From: an uncultured Bacteroidota bacterium
GTDB lineage: Bacteria; Bacteroidota; Bacteroidia; Bacteroidales; SZUA-534
Assembly: GCA_946186925.1 (NCBI GenBank)
Contig: CAMHPA010000024.1
Coordinates: forward strand, 1 to 34,756
Direction: 5' to 3'
DNA length: 34,756 nucleotides
The translations under genes were made by a program, and so were the position numbers. Positions 1 to 9,141 of this stretch are shown here, in pieces; positions within the stretch are counted from its first letter, which is position 1, and each line of letters opens with the position of its first letter. The notes beneath the pieces are model-generated. The model searched no databases. It was given only the letters and a program-made list of their open reading frames with translations, and was not told the origin of the DNA.

Positions 1-770
1 CCTTACCATTATCAAGCTCATCGTCAATAAACACTTTTGTTCCCTCATCGTTGATGGTGAGGAAGTTAGGGTTATCACCATCTTTGGTGCCCGAGCGTCC
101 GGTCACAACAAAGCCCGTGCGGCGTGCGGCCTTGCCATTGTCAAGTTCATCGTCAATAAAGACTTTTGTTCCCTCATCGTTGATTGACATGAAATCAGTA
201 TTCTCGCCGTCTTTTGTGCCCGAGCGTCCGGTTACAACAAAGCCCGTGCGGCGTGCAGCCTTGTTCTCGTCGTCATCAACAAAGACTTTTGTTCCCTCGT
301 CGTTGATGGTGAGGAAGTTAGGGTTATCACCATCTTTGGTGCCCGAGCGTCCGGTTACCACGAAGCCTGTGCGGCGTGCTGCCTTGTTCTCGTCATCGTC
401 AACAAAGACTTTTGTTCCCTCATCGTTCACCGACAGCAAGTCGTTAGTCTCGCCTTCTTTTGTACCCGAGCGTCCGGTTACAACAAAGCCCGTGCGGCGT
501 GCAGCCTTACTTTCATCGTCATCGACAAAGACTTTCGTTCCCTCGTCGTTGATGGTGAGGAAGTTAGTGTTCTCGCCGTCTTTTGTGCCCGAGCGTCCGG
601 TTACTACGAAACCAGTTCGGCGTGCGGCCTTCGAAGCGTCATCGTCAACAAAGACTTTGGTTCCGTCGGCGTTGATGGCAAAGTAATCCTGCTCCTCACC
701 GTCTTTTGTGCCTGAGCGTCCGGTTACTACGAAACCGGTGCGGCGGGCTGCTTTGGTGGCGTCAGCGTCA
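1..770 (-). repeat. Tandem 123-bp (41-aa) repeats in the surface protein
   Basis: The CGAGCG core on the plus strand recurs at 92, 221, 344, 467, 590 and (as TGAGCG) 713. The spacing is 123 bp four times and 129 bp once; the longer unit carries two extra residues in its DDELDNGK turn. Each translated unit has [16 protein letters not shown], a variable stretch such as [11 protein letters not shown], then [10 protein letters not shown]. The array continues past the left edge. Copies are nearly identical at DNA level, which suggests recent expansion or ongoing homogenisation. Confidence 0.9.
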
Positions 771-3139
771 ACATACACGTGCACGCCATCGGGATAGACG
801 GCAAAGACAACATTTCCGTCTTTGTCTTTCACCTCGAACAGAGCATCTTCGGTTGTGGTTGCTGGCTTCACGTCGAGCTTGTTGAGCGACAGCTGGTCGG
901 TGGCAACCCATGTGGTGCCGTTGTGAACGAGAGTCTGGCCTTCAGAGCCTTGCACCTGCATGCCGTCGCGGCCGGGGTTGCCCTGCTCACCCTGCTCGCC
1001 GCGGTCGCCTTTCATATAGAATGTCTTTGATGTGTTGTCGGTCATGGTGATGGTCACGTTACCGTCAGCGCTGGTGACGCTGGCTATGCCCACGCCGTTC
1101 TGTCCGTCGGCTCCAGCCGGCGCTTTGAACTCAACCCAGTTGGTCGCGTCGTTCTTCGGCTGTGTGGTTGAGGTCACGGCGTTCTGAGCTATCCACATGG
1201 AGTTCACGCTGTTGTTGTCGGCGCTCGGTGCGAATACATAGTCGCCCACGCTGTACTGTGCTCCGGATGTCCAGCTGCCGCGGTTGGTGAGGCCTGTGCC
1301 CGGCTCACCCTTGTCGCCCTTGTCGCCTTTCGGGCCCTGCGCTCCGGCCTCTCCGGGGTCGCCTTTGTCACCCTTGTCGCCCTTGGCTCCCGGCTCGCCT
1401 TTCTCACCGGCCTGGCCCTGAGGTCCTGCCGGGCCTTGCTCACCCTGGAGACCCTGCTCACCCTTGTCGCCCTTGTCGCCTTTGAAGTTGAAGACGTATG
1501 TCTGGTCGTTGGTCATGGTGATGGTCATGTTGCCGGCGTCGTCCTTGGTCATTCCGGCAACGCCAACACCGTCGTGTCCGGCCGGCGCCTGGAACTCAAC
1601 CCAGTTTGTGGCGTCATCTTTCGGTTGTGTTGCTGATGCCACAGCATTCTGTGCTATCCACATTGAGTTGATGTTGTCGTTCTCTTTGCTCGGTGCGAAG
1701 ACGTAGTCGCCCACGCTGTACTCAGTGCCAGATGTCCAGCTGCCGCGGTTGGTGAGGCCTGTGCCGGCGTCACCCTTGTCGCCCTTGTCGCCTTTCGGAC
1801 CCTGCGGGCCTGCCTCGCCCTGGTCGCCCTTGTCACCCTTGTCGCCTTTCGGACCTTGGGGGCCGGTCTGGCCCTGGACACCCTGAACACCCTGCTCGCC
1901 ACGCTCGCCGCGCTCGCCCTTGAGGTTGAACGTGTAGCTCTGGCCGTTGGTCATTGTGAAGGTCACGCTGCCGTCGTCGGCCTTGGCCACATCGGCCACT
2001 CCCGCACCCTGCTCGCCTGCCGGCGCCTGGAACTCAACCCAGTTGGAGGCGTCGTCCTTCGGCTGCGTGCTGCCGCTGATGCCGTTGCTCTGCGCTATCC
2101 ACATGGTGTTAACCTGCGGGTTGCTGCTGCTCGGAGCAAACACGTAGTCGCCGATGTTGTATGTCGTGCCGGCTGTCCAGCCTCCGCCGTTGGTGAGGCC
2201 TGTGCCGGGATCACCCTTGTCTCCTTTGTCGCCCTTCGGGCCCTGCGCTCCGGCTTCGCCCCGGTCACCCTTGTCGCCTTTCACACCCTGGAGGCCCTGC
2301 GCTCCCTGCTGGCCCTGCTCGCCTTTGTCGCCCTTCAGGTTGAAGGTGTACGCCTGGCCGTTGGTCATTATGAAGGTCACGCTGCCGTCGTCGGCTTTCG
2401 TCACATTGGCTATGCCTGTGCCGTCCTGTCCGGCGGGTGCGGTGAACTCAACCCAGTTGGCGGCGTCGTCTTTCGGCTGCGTGCTGCCGCTGATGCCGTT
2501 GCTCTGCGCTATCCACATGGTGTTAACCTGCGGGTTGCTGCTGCTCGGAGCAAACACGTAGTCGCCGATGTTGTATGTCGTGCCGGCTGTCCAGCCTCCG
2601 CCGTTGGTGAGGCCTGTGCCGGGATCACCCTTGTCGCCTTTGTCGCCCTTCGGGCCTTGCGCTCCGGTCTCGCCCTGGTCGCCCTTGTCACCTTTGTCGC
2701 CTTTCGGACCCTGGGGACCGCGGTCGCCGCTGCCATTGCCGTTGGCTGCAAAGTATGCATAAGGCACCGACTGCAGCTTGGTGAGGCCCATGTCGGTATA
2801 GCTGGTGCCTCCAGCGGCGTCTATCTCAACGCGCATCCACACGTTGCCGCCGGCCCAGTCGACGCTGTCGAGCGTCGCTCCGCCATCGGCCTTGCCTGTT
2901 CCCACTATCGCCGTCAGCACGCCGTAGGCGTTGGTCACGACGGTATGAGTCTCACGGTACATCACCTGCCGGCCGCTCTCGTCGGTCAGCGTGATGCGTA
3001 GGCCTACATTGGCGTCGCTCACCAATTCGCCCTGTGCGTTACGAACCACTGCCTGGTAACTGAAACCCTCGGGTTGCGCACTGGCTGTCATGGTGGCTAT
3101 CGAGGCAATGATTGATAGTAATAAGCTCCTTATTTTCAT
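1..3139 (-). CDS. Secreted collagen-like modular surface protein (3' end beyond the window)
   Basis: The frame is open from an ATG at 3139 to the left edge, so at least 1046 residues are present and the C-terminus is missing. Residues 1-20 form a signal peptide. Residues about 21-130 (starting [16 protein letters not shown], ending SVPYAYFA) match an N-terminal domain common in large Bacteroidota surface proteins. Five collagen-like Gly-X-Y cassettes follow, rich in [11 protein letters not shown]. Between them lie four modules with W-(S/T)[15 protein letters not shown] and later MWIAQ and NWVEF, which resembles the CBM5/12 (ChtBD3) pattern. Each module ends in a beta segment such as [12 protein letters not shown]. 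From about residue 790 at least six 41-residue repeats ([17 protein letters not shown] type) run to the edge. By analogy this is an extracellular fibrous adhesin or coat protein. Ligand and anchoring cannot be read here. Chitin binding is inference from motif spacing only. Confidence 0.8.
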   Translation of the reverse strand, partial: MKIRSLLLSIIASIATMTASAQPEGFSYQAVVRNAQGELVSDANVGLRITLTDESGRQVMYRETHTVVTNAYGVLTAIVGTGKADGGATLDSVDWAGGNVWMRVEIDAAGGTSYTDMGLTKLQSVPYAYFAANGNGSGDRGPQGPKGDKGDKGDQGETGAQGPKGDKGDKGDPGTGLTNGGGWTAGTTYNIGDYVFAPSSSNPQVNTMWIAQSNGISGSTQPKDDAANWVEFTAPAGQDGTGIANVTKADDGSVTFIMTNGQAYTFNLKGDKGEQGQQGAQGLQGVKGDKGDRGEAGAQGPKGDKGDKGDPGTGLTNGGGWTAGTTYNIGDYVFAPSSSNPQVNTMWIAQSNGISGSTQPKDDASNWVEFQAPAGEQGAGVADVAKADDGSVTFTMTNGQSYTFNLKGERGERGEQGVQGVQGQTGPQGPKGDKGDKGDQGEAGPQGPKGDKGDKGDAGTGLTNRGSWTSGTEYSVGDYVFAPSKENDNINSMWIAQNAVASATQPKDDATNWVEFQAPAGHDGVGVAGMTKDDAGNMTITMTNDQTYVFNFKGDKGDKGEQGLQGEQGPAGPQGQAGEKGEPGAKGDKGDKGDPGEAGAQGPKGDKGDKGEPGTGLTNRGSWTSGAQYSVGDYVFAPSADNNSVNSMWIAQNAVTSTTQPKNDATNWVEFKAPAGADGQNGVGIASVTSADGNVTITMTDNTSKTFYMKGDRGEQGEQGNPGRDGMQVQGSEGQTLVHNGTTWVATDQLSLNKLDVKPATTTEDALFEVKDKDGNVVFAVYPDGVHVYVDADATKAARRTGFVVTGRSGTKDGEEQDYFAINADGTKVFVDDDASKAARRTGFVVTGRSGTKDGENTNFLTINDEGTKVFVDDDESKAARRTGFVVTGRSGTKEGETNDLLSVNDEGTKVFVDDDENKAARRTGFVVTGRSGTKDGDNPNFLTINDEGTKVFVDDDENKAARRTGFVVTGRSGTKDGENTDFMSINDEGTKVFIDDELDNGKAARRTGFVVTGRSGTKDGDNPNFLTINDEGTKVFIDDELDNGK
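2054..2680 (-). repeat. Near-identical 414-bp duplication of collagen/CBM-like module
   Basis: Sequence 2063-2221 recurs essentially unchanged at 2477-2635, an offset of 414 bp (138 codons). It covers the end of one CBM-like module and the start of a collagen cassette. The other two module copies further left are clearly diverged, so the duplication of these first two modules looks recent. Confidence 0.8.
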
Positions 3140-3329
3140 AGCTTTACATTTTTAATTATTGGTTTGTTATTATTGATTTTTAAAATTCTCACAGAGGAAA
3201 CAAAATACACGTAGAGCACAACGGCCGGAAGCCATACAGGAATATGACGATATGTATTTAAGAATGGGAAAATTGCACAAACCAATCCTTGTATCTTTCT
3301 CAAGATTAACGAGATACAAAATATGTGAA

Positions 3330-3337
3330 GGGGGGGG
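3330..3337. repeat. Homopolymeric G8 tract upstream of surface-protein gene
   Basis: Eight consecutive G (C on the coding strand of the surface protein) lie about 190 bp upstream of its ATG. Homopolymer tracts in promoters of surface proteins can slip and change expression. Position and length fit that idea, but nothing else in the sequence proves it. Confidence 0.4.
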
Positions 3338-4001
3338 TAAAATATTGATATTCAATATGTTAAGCCCATCAAAAGAATTGTATTTACTATGGTAGAAATT
3401 TGGTTTCATAACTACAAATGTAGAAAAAAAGAATTTCGTTGACCCGTTGGCGGGATTAATTTTAATAAAAAATACACATTGCACATGTTGTTGATTTTTA
3501 ATAATTTAAAGGCGTCAAAAACAAATTATACAATCATCATATGTGCAGTTTGTATACAAAGTTCGTAAAAATTCTTGAAATTCTTTATTTACATGTGAGA
3601 AGGCTGTGTTTTCCTATACCGATAACCTTTGTTGGCTATACTGGAATAGGCTGCCACGGTGCGACAGCCCTACAATTTAAACTTGTGCAACCCTTACCAA
3701 CACCTGATGCCTAGAACCTAGTGCCTAACATCAATTATCCGATTCAACAATTAAACATTTTATGTAGAGATCTAAATAATTCATTGATAATTAATAAAGG
3801 AATAATATTTGTTTGTCGAAACGCCACACAATTAATTAATAAGGCATAATTATGAGTGCAAATATGCGAAAATAATTTTTGTTCATCATGATTCCGTAAA
3901 AATTTTATGGATAAAACATTGAGAGACACATCACTATAGAGGGAGTACCATTGAATGGCCGCACCATCAGTCAATTTCATGTCATGCCACTTTCATTAGT
4001 C

Positions 4002-4033
4002 TTGTTCCTCGTTTACAAAAAGCCTTAAATTTG
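4002..4033 (+). promoter_or_regulatory. Candidate promoter of priA
   Basis: TAAATTTG at 4026-4033 matches the Bacteroides -7 box TAnnTTTG exactly. A TTG at 4002-4004 lies 21 bases upstream, close to the expected place for the -33 TTTG box. This gives a short leader of about 10-15 bases before the ATG at 4053. Confidence 0.55.
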
Positions 4034-4052
4034 CGCCTACAATCAGTAAAAA

Positions 4053-6512
4053 ATGCCAAACCGCGCAATATTCGCACAGATAATCATTCCCGTGCCCGTG
4101 CCCGGAACGTTCACCTACGAGATTCCAATCTCGATGGTGGAGCGCGCCCGCGTGGGGCAGAGCGTTATTGTGCCTTTCGGCGAAAAAAAACTCTACACCG
4201 GCATCATCGCCAGCCTGACCGAAACACCGCCTGAGGGCTTCAAAATCAAATCGATACTCGACATTGCTGACGACCGCCCCACCATCACGCCCAAGCAGCT
4301 TGAGCTCTGGCAGTGGACAGCCGCATATTATATGTGCCCCATCGGCGATGTGTATAAGGCCGCCGTGCCGGTTGGCCTGCGCCCCGACAGCCAGTCGAAA
4401 GTGCTGCCGGTGAGAGAGAAAGAGCCGTCGGCCGACCAGCTTGGCAGCGATGAGAGCGCGGTGTTTGCTGTGCTCACGCGCGACGAGGAGGCCACCATTG
4501 AGCAACTGGCAAAAATCACCAAGCTGAAAAACATTATTGCCGTAGTCAAGCGGCTGGTTGACAAGGGTTTCGCACTGATAACCGAGGAAGTGCGCGAGTC
4601 GGCCAAGCCGCGCCGGACAAAGGTTGTGCGCCTGTCGGACCGCCTTGCCGACGCCGATATGCTCAACCGCACAATAGCGCTGCTCACCGTCAAGCAGGGG
4701 CAGGCGCTGCGTTGGATTGCCGATTTTCTGGGCGCCGACGCTTTCCGCGGAAAAACGGTGCAGATGAAAATCGCTCTCGAAAAAGTGCCGACCACGCCAA
4801 CAGTGATGAAATCGCTGATTGACAAAGGTTTGATTATTGAAGATACCGAAGACACACTTCTGCCCGACACCAGTTGCGGCATTCAGGGCATCAACGAGCT
4901 GAACCAGTATCAGCAGCAGGCGCTCGACGAGATTCACAAGCAGTTTGAGACTCTGCAAACCGTTCTGCTTCACGGCATTACAGGCAGCGGAAAGACCGAA
5001 ATATACATCCATCTGATTGACGAGACACTGCGCGCCGGCAAGCGGGTGCTCTATCTGCTGCCCGAGATTGCGCTCACCACGCAGATTGTGCAGCGGCTCA
5101 AGCGCAACTTCGGCAACAAGGTGGGCGTCTATCACTCAAAATACTCATCAACAGAGCGTGTGGCGCTTTGGCGGAACCAATTGTACGGCGAACATCCCTA
5201 TCCGATTGTGCTGGGCGTCCGCTCATCAATTTTCCTGCCGATGGACAATCTCGGCCTTGTGATTGTCGACGAGGAGCACGAGAACAGCTACAAGCAGTTC
5301 GACCCGGCGCCGCGCTACAACGCCCGCGACCTTGCCGTGGTGCTGGCAATGCAACACAAGGCAAAGGTGCTGCTGGGCTCGGCCACGCCGTCGCTTGAGA
5401 GCTATTTCAACGCCAAGCAGGGCCGCTACGGGCTGGTTGAGCTGACACACCGTCACGGCGCGGCGGTGCTGCCCGAGATTGAGATTGTTGACACCAAGCT
5501 CGAACGCCGCAAAAAGCTGATGAAGCAGTGTTTCAGCCAGACATTGTTAAGCTCAATCGACAACGCGCTGTCGAAAGACGAGCAGGTGATTCTGTTCCAG
5601 AACCGCCGCGGCTACAGTCCGTTTCTTGAGTGCACCGAGTGTGGCTACGTGCCCAAATGCAAGCACTGCGACGTGAGCCTTACCTACCACAAGGGCATCG
5701 AGCGGCTTGTGTGCCACTACTGCGGTTATTCGGTGGCGGCCGTCACCACGTGCGACCACTGCCACCAGAGCACAATGCGGCTGGCAGGTTTCGGCACCGA
5801 ACGCATTGAGGATGAGTTGAAACAAATTTTCCCACAAGCCAACATCGCCCGGCTCGACACCGACACAACACGCACCAAGCACGGCGGCGAGAACATCATC
5901 CGCGACTTTCAGGAACGCCGCATCAACATACTCATTGGCACGCAGATGGTGTCGAAAGGTCTCGATTTCGGCCACGTGAGCATTGTGGGCATTCTGAACG
6001 CCGACAATATGCTCAGCTTCCCCGATTTCCGCGCCTACGAGCGCAGCTTCCAGCTGATGGCGCAGGTGAGCGGCCGCGCGGGGCGCAAAGACAAGACTGG
6101 CAAGGTGATTATCCAGACATCGAACCCCGAAAACAGCATCATCCGCCAGGTGGTGGCCAACGACTATCAGGCGATGTACGACACGCAGATGGCCGAGCGC
6201 ACGCAGTTTTTCTATCCGCCCGTGTGCCGGTTCATCTACATTACGCTCAAGCACCGCGACCGCCAAACCGTTGAGGACGGCGCGCGCGAGCTGTTCGGCC
6301 TTGTGAGCAAAGTGGGCGGCATCACGCCACTCGGCCCCACAACGCCCGCCATCAACCGCATTCAAAATCTCTACCTGATGAACATCACCATCAAGCTGAG
6401 CAAAGCCGATACAATGCAGTCGAAACTCGGGTTGCAGCAAGCCATCGATTTCTTCTTGCAACTGCCTAAATACAAGAATGTTATGATAATGGCGAATGTT
6501 GACCCGATGTAG
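4053..6512 (+). CDS. priA: Primosomal protein N' (replication restart helicase PriA)
   Basis: This 819-residue superfamily 2 helicase recognises stalled forks and loads the replicative helicase for restart. The N-terminal 3'-DNA-binding region starts ANIFAQ-like (AIFAQIIIPVPVPGTFTY). Walker A GITGSGKT is at 308-315 and Walker B DEEH at 406-409. Eight cysteines at 527, 530, 536, 539, 554, 557, 567 and 570 form the paired zinc sites typical of PriA. Helicase motifs V and VI follow, including GTQMVSKGLDF and QVSGRAGR. Length and order fit the family. The ATG is chosen because the conserved N-terminus begins immediately and a promoter box lies just upstream. It is probably monocistronic: the next gene is 104 bases away beyond a palindrome and repeats. 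Confidence 0.97.
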   Translation: MPNRAIFAQIIIPVPVPGTFTYEIPISMVERARVGQSVIVPFGEKKLYTGIIASLTETPPEGFKIKSILDIADDRPTITPKQLELWQWTAAYYMCPIGDVYKAAVPVGLRPDSQSKVLPVREKEPSADQLGSDESAVFAVLTRDEEATIEQLAKITKLKNIIAVVKRLVDKGFALITEEVRESAKPRRTKVVRLSDRLADADMLNRTIALLTVKQGQALRWIADFLGADAFRGKTVQMKIALEKVPTTPTVMKSLIDKGLIIEDTEDTLLPDTSCGIQGINELNQYQQQALDEIHKQFETLQTVLLHGITGSGKTEIYIHLIDETLRAGKRVLYLLPEIALTTQIVQRLKRNFGNKVGVYHSKYSSTERVALWRNQLYGEHPYPIVLGVRSSIFLPMDNLGLVIVDEEHENSYKQFDPAPRYNARDLAVVLAMQHKAKVLLGSATPSLESYFNAKQGRYGLVELTHRHGAAVLPEIEIVDTKLERRKKLMKQCFSQTLLSSIDNALSKDEQVILFQNRRGYSPFLECTECGYVPKCKHCDVSLTYHKGIERLVCHYCGYSVAAVTTCDHCHQSTMRLAGFGTERIEDELKQIFPQANIARLDTDTTRTKHGGENIIRDFQERRINILIGTQMVSKGLDFGHVSIVGILNADNMLSFPDFRAYERSFQLMAQVSGRAGRKDKTGKVIIQTSNPENSIIRQVVANDYQAMYDTQMAERTQFFYPPVCRFIYITLKHRDRQTVEDGARELFGLVSKVGGITPLGPTTPAINRIQNLYLMNITIKLSKADTMQSKLGLQQAIDFFLQLPKYKNVMIMANVDPM

Positions 6513-6526
6513 GAATTGATTGAAGC

Positions 6527-6542
6527 CCCGATAGCTATCGGG
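6527..6542. repeat. Perfect 16-bp palindrome after priA
   Basis: CCCGATAGCTATCGGG is a perfect inverted repeat 15 bases after the priA stop. It sits inside TTGA-type phrase repeats that resume on its right side. It has no T-run, so it is a poor intrinsic terminator. It resembles short interspersed palindromes (REP-like) seen in many bacterial genomes. Confidence 0.7.
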
Positions 6543-6544
6543 AT

Positions 6545-6578
6545 GAATAATTGAAGGATTGAAATTTGAATAACTGAA
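6545..6578 (+). repeat. TTGAAGGA-family post-stop repeat after priA
   Basis: The 19-mer GAATAATTGAAGGATTGAA (6545-6563) is identical to 22253-22271 after ychF. It is followed by a degenerate copy, TTTGAATAACTGAAAG. It reads in the sense direction of the gene just ended. Confidence 0.7.
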
Positions 6579-6616
6579 AGCATTTTAAACCCGCAAAACT
6601 TTAATACAACGAGCAA

Positions 6617-7708
6617 ATGCGCACCATACTGACAACCATTTTAGCCCTTTTCGGCTTGACCGCGATGGCCGGCGACGATGCCACGGTTGTGAAAATCGAT
6701 GGCAAATTCTATTCAACGCCGATTGTCACCGCCGAAGGGAATCTTGTGATTGCGTCGCATAACAAAACCATCTATCTGTTTGATAGCAAGGGGCGATTGA
6801 AAAATTCGTTCACCGCCAAGGGCTGGTTTCACGCCACGCCGCGCCAGCTCACCGACGGCCAGATTGCCATTGGCTGCTACGACCGATATTTCTATTTTCT
6901 TGATAAGGACGGCAATTTTGTGAGCCGGATTAAGCCCGGCGGCAAGATTTTCACCGAGCCTGTCGAGCTGGGCAACGTGATTGCTTTCGGCACCAGCCGC
7001 GGCCGCGTGGCGTTCTACAACCGCCTGACCGACTCGCTCTACTACGCCCGCGTTCGCGGAAAAATCATCCACGGCTCGCCGCTGGCTCTGAGCGACAGCA
7101 GTGTGGCCATCGGCGGTAACGGCAAGCGGCTTTGCATCATTGGTGCCGACGCCAACCTGAAGGCGCAGCTTAAAACCAAAGGTTGGATTATGCACTCGAA
7201 ACCCGCCAAAACATTTGACCATCAGGTTGTTATTGGCACATACGGCAAGCGGCTCTACTCTGTCGATACGCTCGGCCGAGAGCTCTGGCAGCGCAAAGTT
7301 GGCGGTCGCATCCACAGCTCGATTCTGCAAACGCCCGACAGCAACATCGTCTTCGGTGCATTCGACAGCTACATCTATTGCTTCGACAACCGCGGCCAAC
7401 TCATTGAGCGTCAGCCGACTGGCAAAAAGGTGGTTTCGTCGCCGGCGATGGTCAACGACACGGTTTTCGCCATTGCCGGAATCGACAAGAGCATCTATCT
7501 GCTCACCACTCGCGGGCGGCTTCTGGGCAGCATCAAATGCGAAGGCAGCTTCTTCTCGACACCCATCGTAATGCCCGACGGGACACTCTTTTGCTGCACA
7601 ATGAAAGGAACTCTGTATTTTATTGATAAAAAGGCTATTGACGATATTATCACAGGACGCAGACCTGTGGTTGAGATTGAAGCCGGGCGGTACGATTACA
7701 AATACTGA
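6617..7708 (+). CDS. Secreted PQQ-like beta-propeller protein
   Basis: This 363-residue protein starts with a short signal peptide (MRTILTTILALFGLTAMAG). The rest consists of seven to eight repeats of about 40 residues with the pattern hydrophobic-AS-x(4)-IYLFD-x-x-G-x-L and then STP or SSP. Examples are NKTIYLFDSKGRL, DRYFYFLDKDGNF, DSYIYCFDNRGQL and KSIYLLTTRGRL. This is the signature of PQQ-like (YncE/BamB-type) propellers. No PQQ-dehydrogenase catalytic residues are evident, so a periplasmic or surface binding or scaffold role is more likely than an enzyme. It converges on the T9SS plug-family gene with 16 bases between stops. The specific partner is unknown. Confidence 0.8.
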   Translation: MRTILTTILALFGLTAMAGDDATVVKIDGKFYSTPIVTAEGNLVIASHNKTIYLFDSKGRLKNSFTAKGWFHATPRQLTDGQIAIGCYDRYFYFLDKDGNFVSRIKPGGKIFTEPVELGNVIAFGTSRGRVAFYNRLTDSLYYARVRGKIIHGSPLALSDSSVAIGGNGKRLCIIGADANLKAQLKTKGWIMHSKPAKTFDHQVVIGTYGKRLYSVDTLGRELWQRKVGGRIHSSILQTPDSNIVFGAFDSYIYCFDNRGQLIERQPTGKKVVSSPAMVNDTVFAIAGIDKSIYLLTTRGRLLGSIKCEGSFFSTPIVMPDGTLFCCTMKGTLYFIDKKAIDDIITGRRPVVEIEAGRYDYKY

Positions 7709-7724
7709 CAGCGCATCGTCAGGC

Positions 7725-8981
7725 TTACATCCCTATCCAAGCAGCGCCCACAAGTTGCTCGTAATCAGCCGTTGACGGGCGGAAGAAAACCAAAAACAGA
7801 TAATTGTTGGCTGTGGCCGAATGTGAGCCTTCAAAGCGTTCCATATCCACTTTGCCATCGTGATAGGTGCGGCAAACGTAGATGTAGTCGTAAACGCCCT
7901 GTTTGAGCCGCAGGTCGCCTTCATAGCGCTTGGCGGCGAAGTTGTAGCGCATCTGGTTGTCGCTGCTGAGCTGCCAGTTGCAGAAGGCGCCGCACACAAA
8001 CACATCACCATCGAGCACGGGCTCGGTTTCGAGCGTGGGGTGCACGTAAACGTAATCGGCCGTGCGATAGTGGTCATCGGCATTGTTAACCGATTGAGCA
8101 TAAATAATATAATGTCCGTTCTGGTCGGTTTCAGAGAAGTAAGGTTTGAAGGCGCGGCTCTCGTCGGCGGGCGGCGTGATGTGAAAATATGGCGCCACGT
8201 AATCAACTCTGTTATAATTGATTGGCGCTTGCCGCAGATAGCGCAGGTCGAGACGGCGGAACTCATTGCCGCCAGCCATCAGCAGGTCGCCGGCATAGGA
8301 ATAGACCAGACGGTTGCCAACAATCTGCTTCGGTTTCAAATCGGTTCGCGATGTGTACGGGCAACCGTTTTGCAAAATACTAACATTCAATTCGTTGAAA
8401 ACATCATTCACCATCAGTCCGCTGCAATCGACGCTCAACCTGACGTCTTGCGCGTGGCGCTCGCTAACGCTGCCTGTGGGTTTGGCCACTTCGGCCTCGA
8501 TGCCCGCAAGTTGCTCATACACAAGTATTGACGCTTGTGCCACAATGCTGTCGGGATGACCGGCCATAAAAACCGCCACATTGTAGCGGCCCGATAGCAG
8601 CATCTGCACATCGCTGTTAGGCAGGCAGATACGGTAATTGACATAGTCGGTTGTCGTTCCCGACGACGGCGCGTAATCAGTAACCGCATTCACTGCAAAG
8701 CCGCTCAGGTATTCCGACGGTTGCAAATCGGACGGCTGGCCGTTGCGGTCGCAGTGCGTGACGCTGTATTCAAGGTCGAGAATGCGGCTCTTCAGGCAGT
8801 CGAACTCAACCACAATGCGGTCGTCGCTGTTGAGCTCGATGACCGGAAGCGACGTTTCATCGCCTTCGACATAGGCCCGCAGAGTGCCCACCACAGGCGC
8901 GCGGAACTCATCAAAAGGCTGAGCCGCAGCCCATTGGCAGAGTGTGAATAGAAGAAGTGATATGAACGTGGTTCGTTTCAT
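7725..8981 (-). CDS. T9SS plug-family protein (DUF5103)
   Basis: This 418-residue protein has a signal peptide ending near AAAQP (residues 1-21). The mature sequence looks like DUF5103 / type IX secretion plug protein: an N-terminal beta domain (FRAPVVGTLRAYVEG, then EFDCLKSRILDLEYSVTHCDRNGQPSDL), a middle domain, and a C-terminal domain with DGDVFVCGAFCNWQL and VYDYIYVCRTYHDG. In characterised Bacteroidota a protein of this family plugs the periplasmic side of the SprA translocon; that role is family knowledge. The size is normal. A -7 box lies at 9025-9032. The right-edge gene in this window carries a T9SS-like sorting domain, consistent with an active system. Family recognition is from memory of the sequence pattern, not a search. 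Confidence 0.82.
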   Translation of the reverse strand: MKRTTFISLLLFTLCQWAAAQPFDEFRAPVVGTLRAYVEGDETSLPVIELNSDDRIVVEFDCLKSRILDLEYSVTHCDRNGQPSDLQPSEYLSGFAVNAVTDYAPSSGTTTDYVNYRICLPNSDVQMLLSGRYNVAVFMAGHPDSIVAQASILVYEQLAGIEAEVAKPTGSVSERHAQDVRLSVDCSGLMVNDVFNELNVSILQNGCPYTSRTDLKPKQIVGNRLVYSYAGDLLMAGGNEFRRLDLRYLRQAPINYNRVDYVAPYFHITPPADESRAFKPYFSETDQNGHYIIYAQSVNNADDHYRTADYVYVHPTLETEPVLDGDVFVCGAFCNWQLSSDNQMRYNFAAKRYEGDLRLKQGVYDYIYVCRTYHDGKVDMERFEGSHSATANNYLFLVFFRPSTADYEQLVGAAWIGM

Positions 8982-9024
8982 CGTTTTTCTATAACGTTGG
9001 CATTTTCAAATGATTGCATAGGCA

Positions 9025-9032
9025 CAAAGCTA
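9025..9032 (-). promoter_or_regulatory. Candidate -7 box for the plug-family gene
   Basis: On the minus strand the sequence reads TAGCTTTG, an exact TAnnTTTG match 44 bases before the ATG at 8981. No clear -33 TTTG was found at the usual spacing. Confidence 0.45.
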
Positions 9033-9141
9033 TAAGATTTGCCGTTAGTTTGTTGGCGTTTTTGCAGATTTTGGGGTAAGCTGATGGCGTGTACTGAAAA
9101 ATTCGCGTAATTTGCATCGCATTAACTAAATACATAAAGCA

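Larger units (their letters stand above)
3140..4052. other. Long divergent spacer without a convincing gene
   Basis: This is 913 bp of AT-rich DNA between the divergently transcribed surface protein and priA. The short open frames in it, for example at 3170-3484 and 3744-3980 on the minus strand, match no family I recognise and have low-complexity, AT-driven composition. Visible features are a run of eight G at 3330-3337, an imperfect hairpin near 3649-3669 (GGCTG/CAGCC arms), a short phrase repeat around 3708-3728 (GCCTAGAACCTAGTGCC) and the priA promoter at the right end. The length leaves room for regulation of the surface protein. Confidence 0.6.

Noticed and set aside
51-2762. Long plus-strand open frames opposite the surface protein (for example 51-686, 1856-3001, 2154-2561)
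   Set aside because: They are antisense shadows of GC-rich collagen-like and tandem repeats. The minus frame has a signal peptide and recognisable domains; the plus frames have proline/serine or alanine/valine bias and no family.
3170-3980. Two small minus-strand open frames in the long spacer (3170-3484 and 3744-3980)
   Set aside because: AT-driven composition, no recognisable family, and one runs through the G8 tract. No promoter or conserved start was seen.
3996-6461. Long minus-strand frames opposite priA (3996-5135 and 5553-6461)
   Set aside because: Antisense shadows of a gene with complete helicase and zinc motifs. Their composition is histidine/alanine/valine-rich, as expected from the codon bias of the real strand.
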